NCBI RefSeq assembly: GCF_002797975.1
Contig: NZ_PGET01000001.1
Location: forward strand, 620,001-684,000
Reading direction: 5' to 3'
DNA length: 64,000 nucleotides
Origin: [Clostridium] celerecrescens 18A
GTDB taxonomy: Bacteria; Bacillota; Clostridia; Lachnospirales; Lachnospiraceae
Positions 25,422-34,409 of the stretch are shown here, piece after piece. Below the pieces are notes generated by a model. The model ran no database searches, was not told the origin of the DNA, and worked only from the letters and a program-made list of their open reading frames with translations. Made by a program: the position numbers and the translations under genes. The stretch's first letter is position 1. The number at the start of each line of letters is the position of its first letter.

Positions 25422-27542
25422 ATGATAGATAATAGGTTGAAGAAAGAGAAATTCAGAAGTGATAGAATGATTAAAGGCAGTGATAATAGGAAGTTAGAGG
25501 GGAAAAAGGGGAAGGAAGGCGGCTGGAACGGTAGTAAGAACGATAGTAAGAATGGCAGTAAGGGCGGTAGTAGTGTCGGTGGCAGGGGCGACAGTAAAAA
25601 AGATAGTAGGGGCGATAGTAGGTACGGTAGCAGGGGCGGTAGTAGCATCGGTGGCAGGAGCGACAGTAAAAACGATAGTAGGGCCGATAGTAGGAACGGT
25701 AGTAGTTATGGTAACAGCATCAGCAGCCGGAACGGTAGTAAGAACGATAGTAGGGATAGCGGTAGGAACAACAATAGCAATGACAGCAGGAACTACAGTA
25801 AGACCGATAGTAGGGCCGGTAGTAGGGGCGGTAACAGCATCGGCAGCAGAAGCGGCAGAAAGGCGGATAGTGGGGCCGGTGGTAGGAGCAACAACAGCAT
25901 TGACAGTAAGGCCGATAGTAGGAACGGTGGTAGGGGTAGCAACAGCATTGACAGCAGAAGCGGCAGAAAGGCCGATAGTTGGAACGGCGGTAGGAACAGC
26001 AACAACTTCGACAACAGGAACGGCAACAACTTCGACAACAGGAACGGCAACAATGCGGGCGGCAGGAGTGGCAGTAAGACCGATAGCAGGAACAACGGTA
26101 GGAACGGCAATAGTTCCGGCAGCAGGAACAGCGATAGGAATGGCTATAGCACCGACAGCAGGAATAGCGGTAGGAATGATTATAGCGCTGACATCAGGAA
26201 CAGAGGCAGGAATGGCTATGGCATTGTTGACAGCAGGGACAGTGGTAGGAATGGCTATAGCTCTGACAGCAGGAACAGCAGCAGGAACGGCAATAGTGCC
26301 GACAGTAGGAACAACAGCAGGAATGACAGTAGTTTTGGCAGTAAGAAAGGGCATAGTGGAGATATGCCTAATAGGACAAGCGGAAGAGAAAAAAAATCCT
26401 TATCCAAATGTCCGGTATCCCATAAATGCGGAGGTTGTCAACTTTTGGACATGCCTTATGAAAAACAATTGGAACAGAAACAGAAATATCTGGAAAAATT
26501 GCTGAAGCCATATTGCCATGTGGCACCGATTATTGGTATGGAGAATCCTTATCATTATCGCAATAAGGTTCATGCAGTATTTGACCATGACAAAAAAGGC
26601 AATCCGTTCTCTGGCGTATATGAGGCGAACTCACATAGAGTTGTTCCTGTAGAAAACTGTATGATCGAGGATCAGAAGGCGGATGAGATTATCGGGACTA
26701 TTAGAGGTATGTTGAAATCCTTTAAAATACGTACCTATGATGAGGATACCGGGTATGGATTATTGCGCCACGTACTGATACGAAGGGGATTTACCACAGG
26801 AGAGGTCATGGTTGTTCTGGTAACTGCCTCACCGATTTTTCCTTCAAAGAATAATTTTGTGAAGGCGCTGAGGGAGAAGCATCCGGAGATCACTACAATA
26901 ATTCAGAATGTTAATGGTAGGGAAACAAGCATGGTACTGGGAGATAAGGAACATGTGCTGTATGGGAAAGGATACATTGAGGACATTCTGTGTGGCTGCC
27001 GCTTCCATATTTCTTCTAAATCTTTTTATCAGGTAAATCCGGTGCAGACGGAGATTCTCTATAATAAGGCCATTGAGGCCGCAGGGCTTACTGGCAAGGA
27101 GCGGGTAGTTGATGCTTATTGCGGGATTGGTACCATAGGTATTGTTGCCAGCAAGTATGCAAAGGAAGTTATTGGGGTTGAGCTAAACCGGGATGCTGTT
27201 AGGGATGCAGTGGAAAATGCCAAGATCAACGGTATTAAGAATGTCAAGTTCTTCTGTAATGATGCGGGGAAATTTATGGTGAGTATGGCGGAAGATGGAG
27301 AGCATGTTGATGTAGTGTTTATGGATCCGCCTAGGAGTGGGAGCACGGAGGAATTTATTGATTCCATGGCGAAAATGAAACCGGAAAGGGTTGTTTATGT
27401 GTCTTGCGGGCCGGAGACGCTGGCAAGAGATTTGGAGTATTTTAGAAAGAAAGGGTATGAGGCGAAAATAGGATGGGGGGTGGATTTGTTTCCGGCGACG
27501 GAGCATTGTGAGATTTGTGTCGAGATTTGTCGCACAAAATAA
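25422..27542 (+). CDS. 23S rRNA (uracil-C5) methyltransferase, RlmD/RlmCD type, with repeat extension
   Basis: Residues 325-706 are a complete RlmD-like enzyme that methylates a uridine C5 in 23S rRNA with SAM. The Fe-S cysteines are Cys330, Cys336 and Cys339 (CPVSHKCGGC) plus one in ENCMIED. The SAM loop DAYCGIGTIGI starts at 564, DPPRSG at 635, and the catalytic Cys662 is in YVSCGPETLARD. The N-terminal 320 or so residues are unlike normal family members (about 450 aa total): nearly all Ser, Arg, Asn, Gly, Asp and Lys in short repeats such as DSRNSGRNG, presumably disordered and positively charged. Caution: the ribosome binding site at 25422 is weak, and an ATG at 26365 could start a normal-sized enzyme. 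Frame continuity through about 900 repetitive bases favours the long form. Confidence 0.85.
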   Translation: MIDNRLKKEKFRSDRMIKGSDNRKLEGKKGKEGGWNGSKNDSKNGSKGGSSVGGRGDSKKDSRGDSRYGSRGGSSIGGRSDSKNDSRADSRNGSSYGNSISSRNGSKNDSRDSGRNNNSNDSRNYSKTDSRAGSRGGNSIGSRSGRKADSGAGGRSNNSIDSKADSRNGGRGSNSIDSRSGRKADSWNGGRNSNNFDNRNGNNFDNRNGNNAGGRSGSKTDSRNNGRNGNSSGSRNSDRNGYSTDSRNSGRNDYSADIRNRGRNGYGIVDSRDSGRNGYSSDSRNSSRNGNSADSRNNSRNDSSFGSKKGHSGDMPNRTSGREKKSLSKCPVSHKCGGCQLLDMPYEKQLEQKQKYLEKLLKPYCHVAPIIGMENPYHYRNKVHAVFDHDKKGNPFSGVYEANSHRVVPVENCMIEDQKADEIIGTIRGMLKSFKIRTYDEDTGYGLLRHVLIRRGFTTGEVMVVLVTASPIFPSKNNFVKALREKHPEITTIIQNVNGRETSMVLGDKEHVLYGKGYIEDILCGCRFHISSKSFYQVNPVQTEILYNKAIEAAGLTGKERVVDAYCGIGTIGIVASKYAKEVIGVELNRDAVRDAVENAKINGIKNVKFFCNDAGKFMVSMAEDGEHVDVVFMDPPRSGSTEEFIDSMAKMKPERVVYVSCGPETLARDLEYFRKKGYEAKIGWGVDLFPATEHCEICVEICRTK
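25500..26345 (+). repeat. Degenerate short tandem repeat tract in the methyltransferase gene
   Basis: Imperfect units built on gatagtagg, ggcggtag and aacggcaat words recur at multiples of 3 bases, encoding DSR, GGR, NGS and similar. Because the words avoid stop triplets, the other frames are also open over long stretches, including a roughly 286-codon antisense frame. Confidence 0.85.
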
Positions 27543-27685
27543 CAAACAATAATGTACGCTATAGCCTACTAAGGAATTGATATTACTTGAAAATAGTGGT
27601 TTGAATTTCTGCTTATGCCGAAAAAGATTTACGTCTTAAACAGATGTAATCAAAGCAAATGCATAGAATATATCGAAGAAGTATT

Positions 27686-27728
27686 GACTCCCAGAATTTT
27701 TACAGAATGTTCTGGGAGTCTGTTTTTT
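27686..27728 (+). terminator. Rho-independent terminator
   Basis: GACTCCCAGAA (27686-27696) pairs with TTCTGGGAGTC (27710-27720), followed by TGTTTTTT. Confidence 0.85.
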
Positions 27729-28235
27729 AAGTTTTCATTATTTTATGAAAATATGTGTATGACCTCTGCACACACATATTAACGTAACTGAGGAGTTTGG
27801 CAAGGATGATGGGAATATTTCTGTTGGAAAAATAGAGAAAAAAGCAGAAGTTGACGTACCCAATGCAGTAGAGGAATTAAAACAGCCGAGGAAATATCTA
27901 ACAGCGGGGAACTTAAAGTAATCAAAGATGCTTTTATATTTGTACTGTGGAGAAAATTCGAAATAGCACATTCTCTTTTAATCTTGGCTCATTCTTATTT
28001 CTCAATGATTTTTGAGGTAACTGATTGCATCTACCAGGTGGTATGATTTTCTTATCTAAAATATGCGAAGAAAACCTGTGGTAAAATAGGTTACTTAAAA
28101 GGTTGGAATAGAAAATAAATTAATTAACATCAATTAGAGATAAAGTTGATCACATCGGCAATGTAGACCGTTATATGATATATCGCGAAAAGCCGGGGTA
28201 ATCCGAGTCGCAGATTAAAATGGGAGGATAATATC
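27729..28235. other. Gap with a probable coding remnant
   Basis: No intact gene. From about 27770 to 27922 the plus strand reads as a hydrophilic, protein-like sequence (HINVTEEFGKDD, NISVGKIEKKAEVDV, EELKQPRKYL) without a start codon, and ends at a stop. I do not recognise the family; it is best read as debris of a lost gene. The remainder is A/T-rich and featureless. Confidence 0.35.
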
Positions 28236-29096
28236 ATGGGATTAAAAGATATAAAACTTTGGAAAAAAAATGTTCCTGATGCAGACTTAATTTCTACTAT
28301 TGGGGACTTGAATAACGAAGGATTACCTACCCTAACCCCTTATTTATTAAAAGGGGAGAAAACCCGCCCTGCAATTATTGTTTGCCCGGGCGGATCATTT
28401 CAAATTAGAGCGTCTAATGAAGGAAAACCAATTGCAAAATGGCTAAATCAAATAGGAATAAATGCTTTTGTTTTAAATTATCGGGTTGCTCCTTTTACTC
28501 CATTTACGTCAACCAAAGATGCAGTACGAGCGGTTAGGTATATTCGGTATCATGCTCTAGAATTTAATATTGATCCGGAACGGATCGGCATGATAGGATT
28601 TTCAGCTGGCGGTTATCTCACCGCTTTTGTAGGAACTCGTTTTGATAATGGAATTACAGAACCAGATAGCCGAAATGCGCAAATTATGTCGATGCTTTTG
28701 GGAGAACCAGATTTTAACGATCCGATTGATCAAACGAGTTCTAAACTTCATGCGATCATTTTATGTTATGCTGAGACATCCCCATTTTCTAAGGAAAAAT
28801 TGCCGCCAGATTCTCTATTAACAAAAGATATTACAGTGGATGAATTTATAGACTTTACTTCAAATCATAAATATGTTACAGCGAAGACACCACCGACTTT
28901 TCTATGGATTACAGCGACCGATCACTGGAATTTTCAGCGCCAAAACTTACTTTTTGCTCGAGCGCTCAATGAGCTAAATCTACCATTTGATTTACATATA
29001 TTCTCACAAGGTCCCCATGGTTTAGGATTAGGTGAGGATGAACCTACAGTAGCAATCTGGCCAAAACTTTGTGAAAATTGGCTTCAAGGATTATAG
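28236..29096 (+). CDS. Alpha/beta hydrolase, acetylesterase-like
   Basis: A 286-residue cytosolic esterase. The oxyanion region is VCPGGSFQIRA; the nucleophile elbow is IGFSAGGYL (Ser near residue 129); the acid Asp lies in WITATDHWNF; the His in QGPHGLGLG. It resembles the Axe/BD-FAE acetylxylan-esterase-like family. GGGAGG lies before the ATG. Codon usage is more A/T-rich than in the first 25 kb, consistent with an accessory origin. No sugar-utilisation genes adjoin it. Confidence 0.85.
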   Translation: MGLKDIKLWKKNVPDADLISTIGDLNNEGLPTLTPYLLKGEKTRPAIIVCPGGSFQIRASNEGKPIAKWLNQIGINAFVLNYRVAPFTPFTSTKDAVRAVRYIRYHALEFNIDPERIGMIGFSAGGYLTAFVGTRFDNGITEPDSRNAQIMSMLLGEPDFNDPIDQTSSKLHAIILCYAETSPFSKEKLPPDSLLTKDITVDEFIDFTSNHKYVTAKTPPTFLWITATDHWNFQRQNLLFARALNELNLPFDLHIFSQGPHGLGLGEDEPTVAIWPKLCENWLQGL

Positions 29097-29283
29097 TATT
29101 CCGTTTATAAATTTTAAACTCGGAATGGTTAGTTCAAACAACAGAAATAGTATCACGGTGAGTCATTGGAGAATTAAGCGTGGGGGAATATGGAGTATCT
29201 TAATAGACTTTTGCTTTATATTTGTTTTATTAGTACCATATATTGCCCCCCATGTATAGAACAGAAAAAACCAGAAAAACACC

Positions 29284-29312
29284 TTGACGGGATATGTGTT
29301 TTCGCTTATTAT
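29284..29312 (+). promoter_or_regulatory. Strong promoter of the ABC-F leader transcript
   Basis: TTGACG (29284-29289), 17-bp spacer, TATTAT (29307-29312), more than 300 bp upstream of the ABC-F start. Confidence 0.7.
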
Positions 29313-29356
29313 AAAGGAAATATAGTATTTTTAAACTAGGAAAGGTAATAACAAAT

Positions 29357-29488
29357 ATGAACTCGATACTTAAATGGGTAAAATTGGAATCTATTATGAT
29401 CGCAATATTTCAAGTTAAGGCTAGAAGTGCGTCCAAATTTAATAGATTCAATGTTAACCATATAAGGTTTTTGGAGTATTCTGATTAA
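29357..29488 (+). CDS. Candidate leader peptide (43 aa) of an ABC-F attenuator
   Basis: A short ORF beginning MNSILKWVKLESIMIAIFQV, with an AGGAAAGG box about 10 nt upstream, lying between a strong promoter and an intrinsic terminator that precedes the ABC-F gene. This layout matches antibiotic-inducible ABC-F genes, where ribosome stalling on a leader relieves termination. No homology is claimed; the assignment rests on position. Confidence 0.45.
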   Translation: MNSILKWVKLESIMIAIFQVKARSASKFNRFNVNHIRFLEYSD

Positions 29489-29526
29489 TATCATTTGATA
29501 TTACGGTGATAATTAAAAATTAGCAA

Positions 29527-29557
29527 CCCAAAGCTTATTGGCTTTGGGCTTTTTTTC
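29527..29557 (+). terminator. Attenuator-type terminator upstream of the ABC-F gene
   Basis: CCCAAAGC (29527-29534) pairs with GCTTTGGG (29541-29548), followed by CTTTTTTT. It lies 39 nt after the leader stop and 61 nt before the ABC-F ATG, in the same transcript as the leader. Confidence 0.75.
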
Positions 29558-29617
29558 GTTCATTTTTAAGTAAAGGGTAAAGTCAGAGTTTAATTATAAG
29601 AAAGGTCAGGTAGAGTC

Positions 29618-31690
29618 ATGATAGAATTAAGTATTAATAATTTAACGAAATTTTATGGAGCAAACAAGATATTTGAAACGATATGCTTTGAGGTGAAAAC
29701 TGGGGAGAGGATTGGGTTAATTGGTAAGAATGGGTGTGGGAAGACTACAATTATGAAGATTATTATGGGCAGGTTTAAGGAAAGTAACTTAAATTTACAA
29801 GGGTGGTTTGAGGATACCGGACAAGTGCAGGATGGGGAAGCTTCGTATGGGGAGGAGGTCTCAGAAGATTATCAGGCAGGAGAGGTAAATCTTCGTAAAG
29901 GGATTAAGGTAGGGTATTTAAATCAGATACCTGTTTACAGTGAGGATACCAAAGCGATTGATGTAATCCGCATGGCTTTTCAAAAAGTCTTTGATTTGAA
30001 GAGACGGTTATCAGAGCTTGAAGGGGTGTTTCAGACTTCTTCGGGTGAGAAGCTTGAAAAAGCACTGTTAAGTTACGGACGGCTCACGGAGGAGTATGAG
30101 ATAGCCGGAGGATATGAGCTGGAAACGAAGATTAACAAGATTACAGAGGGACTTAAAATTAATGATATTTTAAAGCAACTTCCATTTCAAAGTTTAAGCG
30201 GCGGAGAAAAAACCAGAGTGATTTTGGCGAAGATACTTCTTGAGGAGCCAGATATTCTGCTTCTTGACGAACCTACCAACCATCTGGATTTAGAAACCAC
30301 AGAATGGCTGGAGGGCTTTTTAAAGGATTATAAAGGTTCTGTTCTGATTATATCCCATGACAGATATTTTCTGGATAATGTTGCTATGAAAATCGTGGAG
30401 TTAGAGTTTAGCCGGGCTAATATTTACATGGGGAATTATAGTTATTATGTACTGGAAAAAGAGAGACGGTTCTTAATTGACTATAGGAATTATATCAACC
30501 AGCAGAAAAAGATCGAACAGATGGAAAAACAGATTGAGCGTTACCGTATCTGGGGAAATATGAGAGACAGTGAAACAATGTTTAAACGGGCAAAGGAATT
30601 GGAAAAGCGTCTGGAAAAGATTGAAGTATTGGATAAACCGGTCCTTGAAGGCAGGAAGGTTCGCCTTAATCAGGATAGCACAAACCGTTCCGGAAAAATG
30701 GTATTAGAAACCAAACACTTAAGTAAAAGTTTTGGTGATACGGTATTACTAAAAGACATTGATATGAAAGTTTATTATCAGGATAGTGCCTGCATTATCG
30801 GGAAAAACGGCTGCGGCAAATCTACCCTGCTTAAGCTGATATTAGGAGAATTAAAACCAGATTACGGTACGGTAAAAATTGGTGCTCAGGTTAAAATCGG
30901 TTATCTGCCTCAGCAGGTTGTTTTTGAAGATGAAAACCAGACCATACTTGAGTACTTTTCTGGTCTTCACAATATTACTTATGAAGCTGCCAGAAACCAG
31001 CTAGCAAGAGTATTATTCTTTAAAGACGATGTCCATAAGAAAATAAGATTCTTATCCGGTGGGGAGAAGAGCCGGTTAAGGTTATGTTCTTTAACCTTTG
31101 AAAAAGTGAATTTTATGATTCTGGATGAGCCTACCAATCACTTGGATATTGATTCCAGGGAAGTGCTGGAGGAAACTTTAACCGCATTTGAAGGAACCCT
31201 GTTATTTGTATCCCATGACCGGTATTTTATAAATAAAGTTGCAGGTAAAATCATGTCATTTGAAAATAACCATCTTATTACTTATCCGGGAGATTATACG
31301 TATTATCAGGAAGAATTGCAAAAGGCGGGAAAATTTGAGGACCAGTCAAACGAAAAGGCTAGGGGTCTAAGCAACCTGTTAAAGGTTTATGAAGATGATA
31401 AGCCTTATAATAAGGAACAGCCCCAAAAGCCATATGAAAAGAGGCCTTCCATTGGGGTAGAAGTGAATCAATACAGCAGAACGGATAACAAATCCAGGAA
31501 GTTGAATACGCAAAAGTCAGATATTCTTGTGAATGAGATTGAAGCCATAGAAGCTGCATTAAAAGCATTGGAACAGGAGATAAATAATAATAATTCCAAT
31601 TTCGAATATTTACAGGAACTATTCTTAAAAAAAGAAACTATGGAAAAAGAACTGGATTTTGCTTATGATAAATGGGAGAACTGTCAGTAA
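29618..31690 (+). CDS. ABC-F family ATPase, possible ribosome-protection protein
   Basis: A 690-residue protein with two fused ABC domains and no membrane segments. NBD1: Walker A IGKNGCGKTT (36-44), signature LSGGE near 193, Walker B LLLDEPTNHLD, switch ISHDRYFLD. NBD2: IGKNGCGKSTL, LSGGEKSRL, ILDEPTNHLD, VSHDRYF. The interdomain linker (ERYRIWGNMRDSETMFKRAK) reaches the ribosomal peptidyl-transferase region in this family. Unusual are an acidic 40-residue insert at about 54-93 of NBD1 and a long charged C-terminal coiled-coil tail. The leader and attenuator suggest antibiotic-inducible resistance; housekeeping ABC-Fs lack them. The drug class cannot be predicted. Confidence 0.9.
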   Translation: MIELSINNLTKFYGANKIFETICFEVKTGERIGLIGKNGCGKTTIMKIIMGRFKESNLNLQGWFEDTGQVQDGEASYGEEVSEDYQAGEVNLRKGIKVGYLNQIPVYSEDTKAIDVIRMAFQKVFDLKRRLSELEGVFQTSSGEKLEKALLSYGRLTEEYEIAGGYELETKINKITEGLKINDILKQLPFQSLSGGEKTRVILAKILLEEPDILLLDEPTNHLDLETTEWLEGFLKDYKGSVLIISHDRYFLDNVAMKIVELEFSRANIYMGNYSYYVLEKERRFLIDYRNYINQQKKIEQMEKQIERYRIWGNMRDSETMFKRAKELEKRLEKIEVLDKPVLEGRKVRLNQDSTNRSGKMVLETKHLSKSFGDTVLLKDIDMKVYYQDSACIIGKNGCGKSTLLKLILGELKPDYGTVKIGAQVKIGYLPQQVVFEDENQTILEYFSGLHNITYEAARNQLARVLFFKDDVHKKIRFLSGGEKSRLRLCSLTFEKVNFMILDEPTNHLDIDSREVLEETLTAFEGTLLFVSHDRYFINKVAGKIMSFENNHLITYPGDYTYYQEELQKAGKFEDQSNEKARGLSNLLKVYEDDKPYNKEQPQKPYEKRPSIGVEVNQYSRTDNKSRKLNTQKSDILVNEIEAIEAALKALEQEINNNNSNFEYLQELFLKKETMEKELDFAYDKWENCQ

Positions 31691-31779
31691 TACAGAATAT
31701 TGCCAGGCGCAATCATTGCAGGTGTGTGATTGAAACAAAAACAGTTGCATCTTTGCAGGAGTCATTAAATTGGTTGGTA

Positions 31780-31845
31780 ACCCATTGGAGCAATAAGTAA
31801 ATGCAAATAGATAAGCTCAAGGCTCCAACGGGTCTCTCTTTTTAT
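31780..31845 (+). terminator. Terminator of the ABC-F gene
   Basis: ACCCATTGGAGC (31780-31791) pairs with GCTCCAACGGGT (31822-31833, one mismatch) over a 30-nt loop, followed by CTCTCTTTTTAT. Confidence 0.65.
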
Positions 31846-32383
31846 ATAAGTATTATTCAATTTAATGTCTACGCCAAGGTCAAAATGCGTCTTTCAGGAA
31901 TCAGCATTACTGCCTCAACACACGTTGAGACGATAATATTAATGAAAAATTGTGGTTCACATAAGAATTAAGGGAGACAACCACAAGATGTAGTGGATTT
32001 TGGTCGAAAAACGAGGAAAAATGAGCCTAAAAATGCCCGCTTTCACCGTTTTAAAAATCACGATTTGACAGACGGCATCAGCAATTTGGGGGAGAATGAG
32101 TAAAAAACACAGAGAGTATACGTTGCAGAAGCGTATATCCTCTTTTCCATATATCGGGCAGCAAATGACCGTACCTCCTATGCCTGCAAGGGATATGGTG
32201 TGCGTAAGGCATTCACCCTGATATGGGCATCACGCAGACTTGCCAATACAGTAATTGAAAGAAGTCAGGAAAACAATTATCAAGCAAGGTCAATATCATA
32301 CAAGAATGATGTAAAGATATGTGATACATTAGATATCAAATCATTAGGAAGGAGGTAACCCCTTTACAAAAGAAATAAGAACA
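31846..32383. other. Decayed intergenic region
   Basis: No intact gene. From about 32103 to 32359 the plus strand stays open without a start codon (for example GYGVRKAFTLIWASRRLANT); this looks like a coding remnant that I cannot name. GGAGG at about 32350 probably belonged to the AraC gene that follows. Confidence 0.35.
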
Positions 32384-33105
32384 GTGAAATTTGATGTGGA
32401 ACTTAAAATAGAAGCATATCATTTTCAAGGGATCATGCAAAAATTCCACAATCATTTTCATGAGTATTATGTAATAGGATTCATCGAAAACGGAAGTCGG
32501 TATTTATCGTGTAAGAACAAGGAGTATACCATAGAACAAGGAGATCTGTTACTGTTCAATCCCGGAGATAATCATACCAGCGAACTAATCGATGGCAAAA
32601 CGCTGGATTATCGCTGTATCAATATTCAACCTGAAGTTATGAGTAAAGCTGTTTATGAAATAACAGGAAGGGACGATTTGCCTTATTTTACAACACCGGT
32701 AATTTTTCATAATGAATTGGTTTACTATTAAGAGAGCTGCATTTGGTGATCATACAGGATGAGGAGGATTTCAGAAAAGAAGAAATATTCTTTTTGCTCT
32801 TGGAGCAGTTAATTAAAGAATATACAGATGTGATACAATCACCAAAATCAGGACAAAGTTTGGAAACCAAGGCCATTTGTGAGTTTTTGGAGAAAAATTA
32901 CGTGAAGAACATCACATTAAATGAATTAAGTAATCTAACCGGGTTAAGTAAATATTATTTGCTTCGCTATTTTACGAAACAAGTTCCTGTAATAACGGTT
33001 GCTACTTCTGTTATCATATTACGAGAAAAAATCACAGGTATTGCTGTATTTGGAATAGTTCTTACGTTAGCAGGGTTGTTTATATCCGAGAATAAGATTT
33101 TTTAA
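32384..33105 (+). pseudogene. AraC regulator, frameshifted and joined to the C-terminus of an EamA transporter
   Basis: The first segment (to 32731) is an AraC-type cupin sensor: HNHFHEYYVIGFIENG, GDLLLFNPGDNH. It stops after ELVYY because one base is missing: a single insertion near 32729 would join it to RELHLVIIQDEEDF in the next frame. That frame continues into the helix-turn-helix (NITLNELSNLTGLSKYYLLRYF). At about 32983 it changes abruptly into a DMT/EamA tail: PVITVATSVIILREK, then ITGIAVFGIVLTLAGLF. The rest of the AraC domain and most of the transporter are gone. A start codon is also unclear; only GTG 32384 is available. Two lesions make function unlikely. Confidence 0.8.
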
Positions 33106-33121
33106 AAAGGAGAGCTTAAAA

Positions 33122-33544
33122 TTGAATGATTACGATATGAAATGTGTAATGGTCATAGATTCAGAACTGCCAATCGGTGTAATAGCCAACACCTCAGCTA
33201 TCTTAGGGGTGACATTGGGGAAGCAGATTCCAGAGCAAGTGGGAGCTGATGTTATCGATGCCACAGAGAAAACACATTTAGGAATTATAACAATGCCAAT
33301 TGCAATGCTAAAAGGCAATAAGGACGTTTTAAAAGATTTGAGGAAACGGTTGTATACCCCGGAGTTTAGTGATTTAGTTGTTGTTGATTTTTCTGATGTA
33401 GCACAATGCTGTAATGTGTATAGTGAGTATATTACCAAAGCGGCGTGTGTACCAGAGAAAGATCACACATATTTGGGAGTAGCCATTTATGGAGAAAAGA
33501 AAAAAGTAAACAGGTTGATAGGTTTTATGCCTTTGCTACGATAA
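33122..33544 (+). CDS. DUF2000 family protein
   Basis: A 140-residue protein with the DUF2000 pattern: KCVMVIDSELPIGVIANTSAI at the start, then LGVTLGK, a central strand/helix region and YLGVAIYGEKKKVNRLIGFMPL. The fold is related to peptidyl-tRNA hydrolase 2, but function is not established. AGGAG lies 8 nt before TTG 33122; an ATG at 33137 is an alternative. In related loci DUF2000 genes follow AraC and EamA genes, so this is the surviving end of that operon. Confidence 0.75.
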   Translation: MNDYDMKCVMVIDSELPIGVIANTSAILGVTLGKQIPEQVGADVIDATEKTHLGIITMPIAMLKGNKDVLKDLRKRLYTPEFSDLVVVDFSDVAQCCNVYSEYITKAACVPEKDHTYLGVAIYGEKKKVNRLIGFMPLLR

Positions 33545-33625
33545 TAAAGAAATAAAAGATAAATCCAATTTAGTGTGGTTATCATTCAGGATGTATATAT
33601 AACCAGAAGTAAGGTGGGTGAAGAA

Positions 33626-33800
33626 GTTGAAAAAAACTGTTGGTAAATAGGTGCCGGCATAACCGGGACTTCGGTATTATTATTTGCTATTTCAATGATT
33701 GTACAATTGGTTATAAATGATATGGGTATATTTCTAAGCTGCCTGTCATCGCTTTTTATTGCGATCGGATTCGTCATATTTATTTGTTTGATTATTTGGA
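33626..33800 (+). pseudogene. Fragment of a membrane protein
   Basis: After two in-frame stops (TAG, TAA near 33647-33660) the plus strand encodes two hydrophobic segments (SVLLFAISMIVQLVI, IFLSCLSSLFIAIGFVIFIC). It looks like debris of a small membrane protein; family unknown. Confidence 0.35.
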
Positions 33801-34063
33801 AGGCCGTGAGTTACCAGCTTTTTTTCTATATTGGGAGGGAGAAATACCTACCTGTTTCTGAAAAACTTTTGTAAAGTAGGTAAAATTAAGTCCGCTGCAA
33901 TTTCATAAATGGGAGCATCAGAGTATTTTAGCATATTTTTTGACCGTTCTATTTTCAGCTTTATTATATATTTCGTAAAAGAAGTTCTCGTTTTTTGTTT
34001 AAAATATCTGCTAAAGTACTTCTCATTTAAATTATATTCAGAAGCCAGATCACTTAAATTCAA
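33792..34063 (-). pseudogene. AraC family regulator, C-terminal fragment with frameshift
   Basis: The minus strand encodes an AraC helix-turn-helix: NLSDLASEYNLNEKYFSRYF, then SFTKYIIKLKIERSKNMLK and APIYEIAAD. The frame is then lost, but a neighbouring frame resumes the family ending (YFTKVFQKQVGISPSQYRKK) to a stop at 33792. The sensor domain is missing upstream. A short deletion at about 33885 explains the shift. Confidence 0.8.
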
Positions 34064-34081
34064 ATCATCTAAAAAGTGGTA

Positions 34082-34357
34082 TGGTATTATTTAAATCCTG
34101 TTTCCAATGGCACCAGAGGTGCGATGCAGACCGGCTGGCTGATAGATCCACTGGACGGCTACCGCTATTATCTCGATCCACAGACCGGGCAGATGGCAAT
34201 GGGCTGGGTTAATGTTGATGGCATTTAGTATTATTTTACCGAGTCAGGAGGAGAATATTCCGGTTGGAAATGGGATGCGGTTGCCGGAGTATGGCAATAT
34301 GAGTTTATCGGAAGACGTCCAACAGGGGCAATGGAACCGGATATGAAGCGAAATTAG
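34082..34357 (+). pseudogene. Choline/cell-wall-binding repeat protein, C-terminal remnant
   Basis: Begins in mid-gene with WYYLNPVSNGTRGAMQTGW, continues with DGYRYYLDPQTGQMAMGW, then has an internal TAG (at 34227-34229, where the repeat expects Lys-Trp) before YYFTESGG and a terminal GMMAT-like region. These are CW_binding_1 repeats that anchor secreted proteins to teichoic acid. No start or signal peptide remains. Confidence 0.8.
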
Positions 34358-34409
34358 TTATCTGATTGGTACAAGACACTTGTATCTCAAAAGATAGAAA
34401 AATTTAGTT

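Noticed and set aside
25500..26345. Repeat array considered as CRISPR
   Set aside because: Units are short, degenerate and contiguous, without unique spacers of constant length, and they lie in frame inside a coding gene.
25494..26354. 286-codon antisense ORF rich in Val, Pro, Ala, Ile and Thr
   Set aside because: It is the complement of the repeat tract in the methyltransferase gene; the repeat words lack stop triplets in several frames. No ribosome binding site or family match.
27615..27782. 55-codon ORF beginning MPKKIYVLNRC
   Set aside because: No ribosome binding site and it runs through the transcription terminator at 27686-27728.
27738..27971. 77-codon minus-strand ORF
   Set aside because: Composition is that of an antisense frame; the plus strand here is more protein-like, though itself only a remnant.
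29071..29259. 62-codon ORF overlapping the esterase 3' end
   Set aside because: No ribosome binding site, out of frame with the esterase and ends just before the leader promoter.
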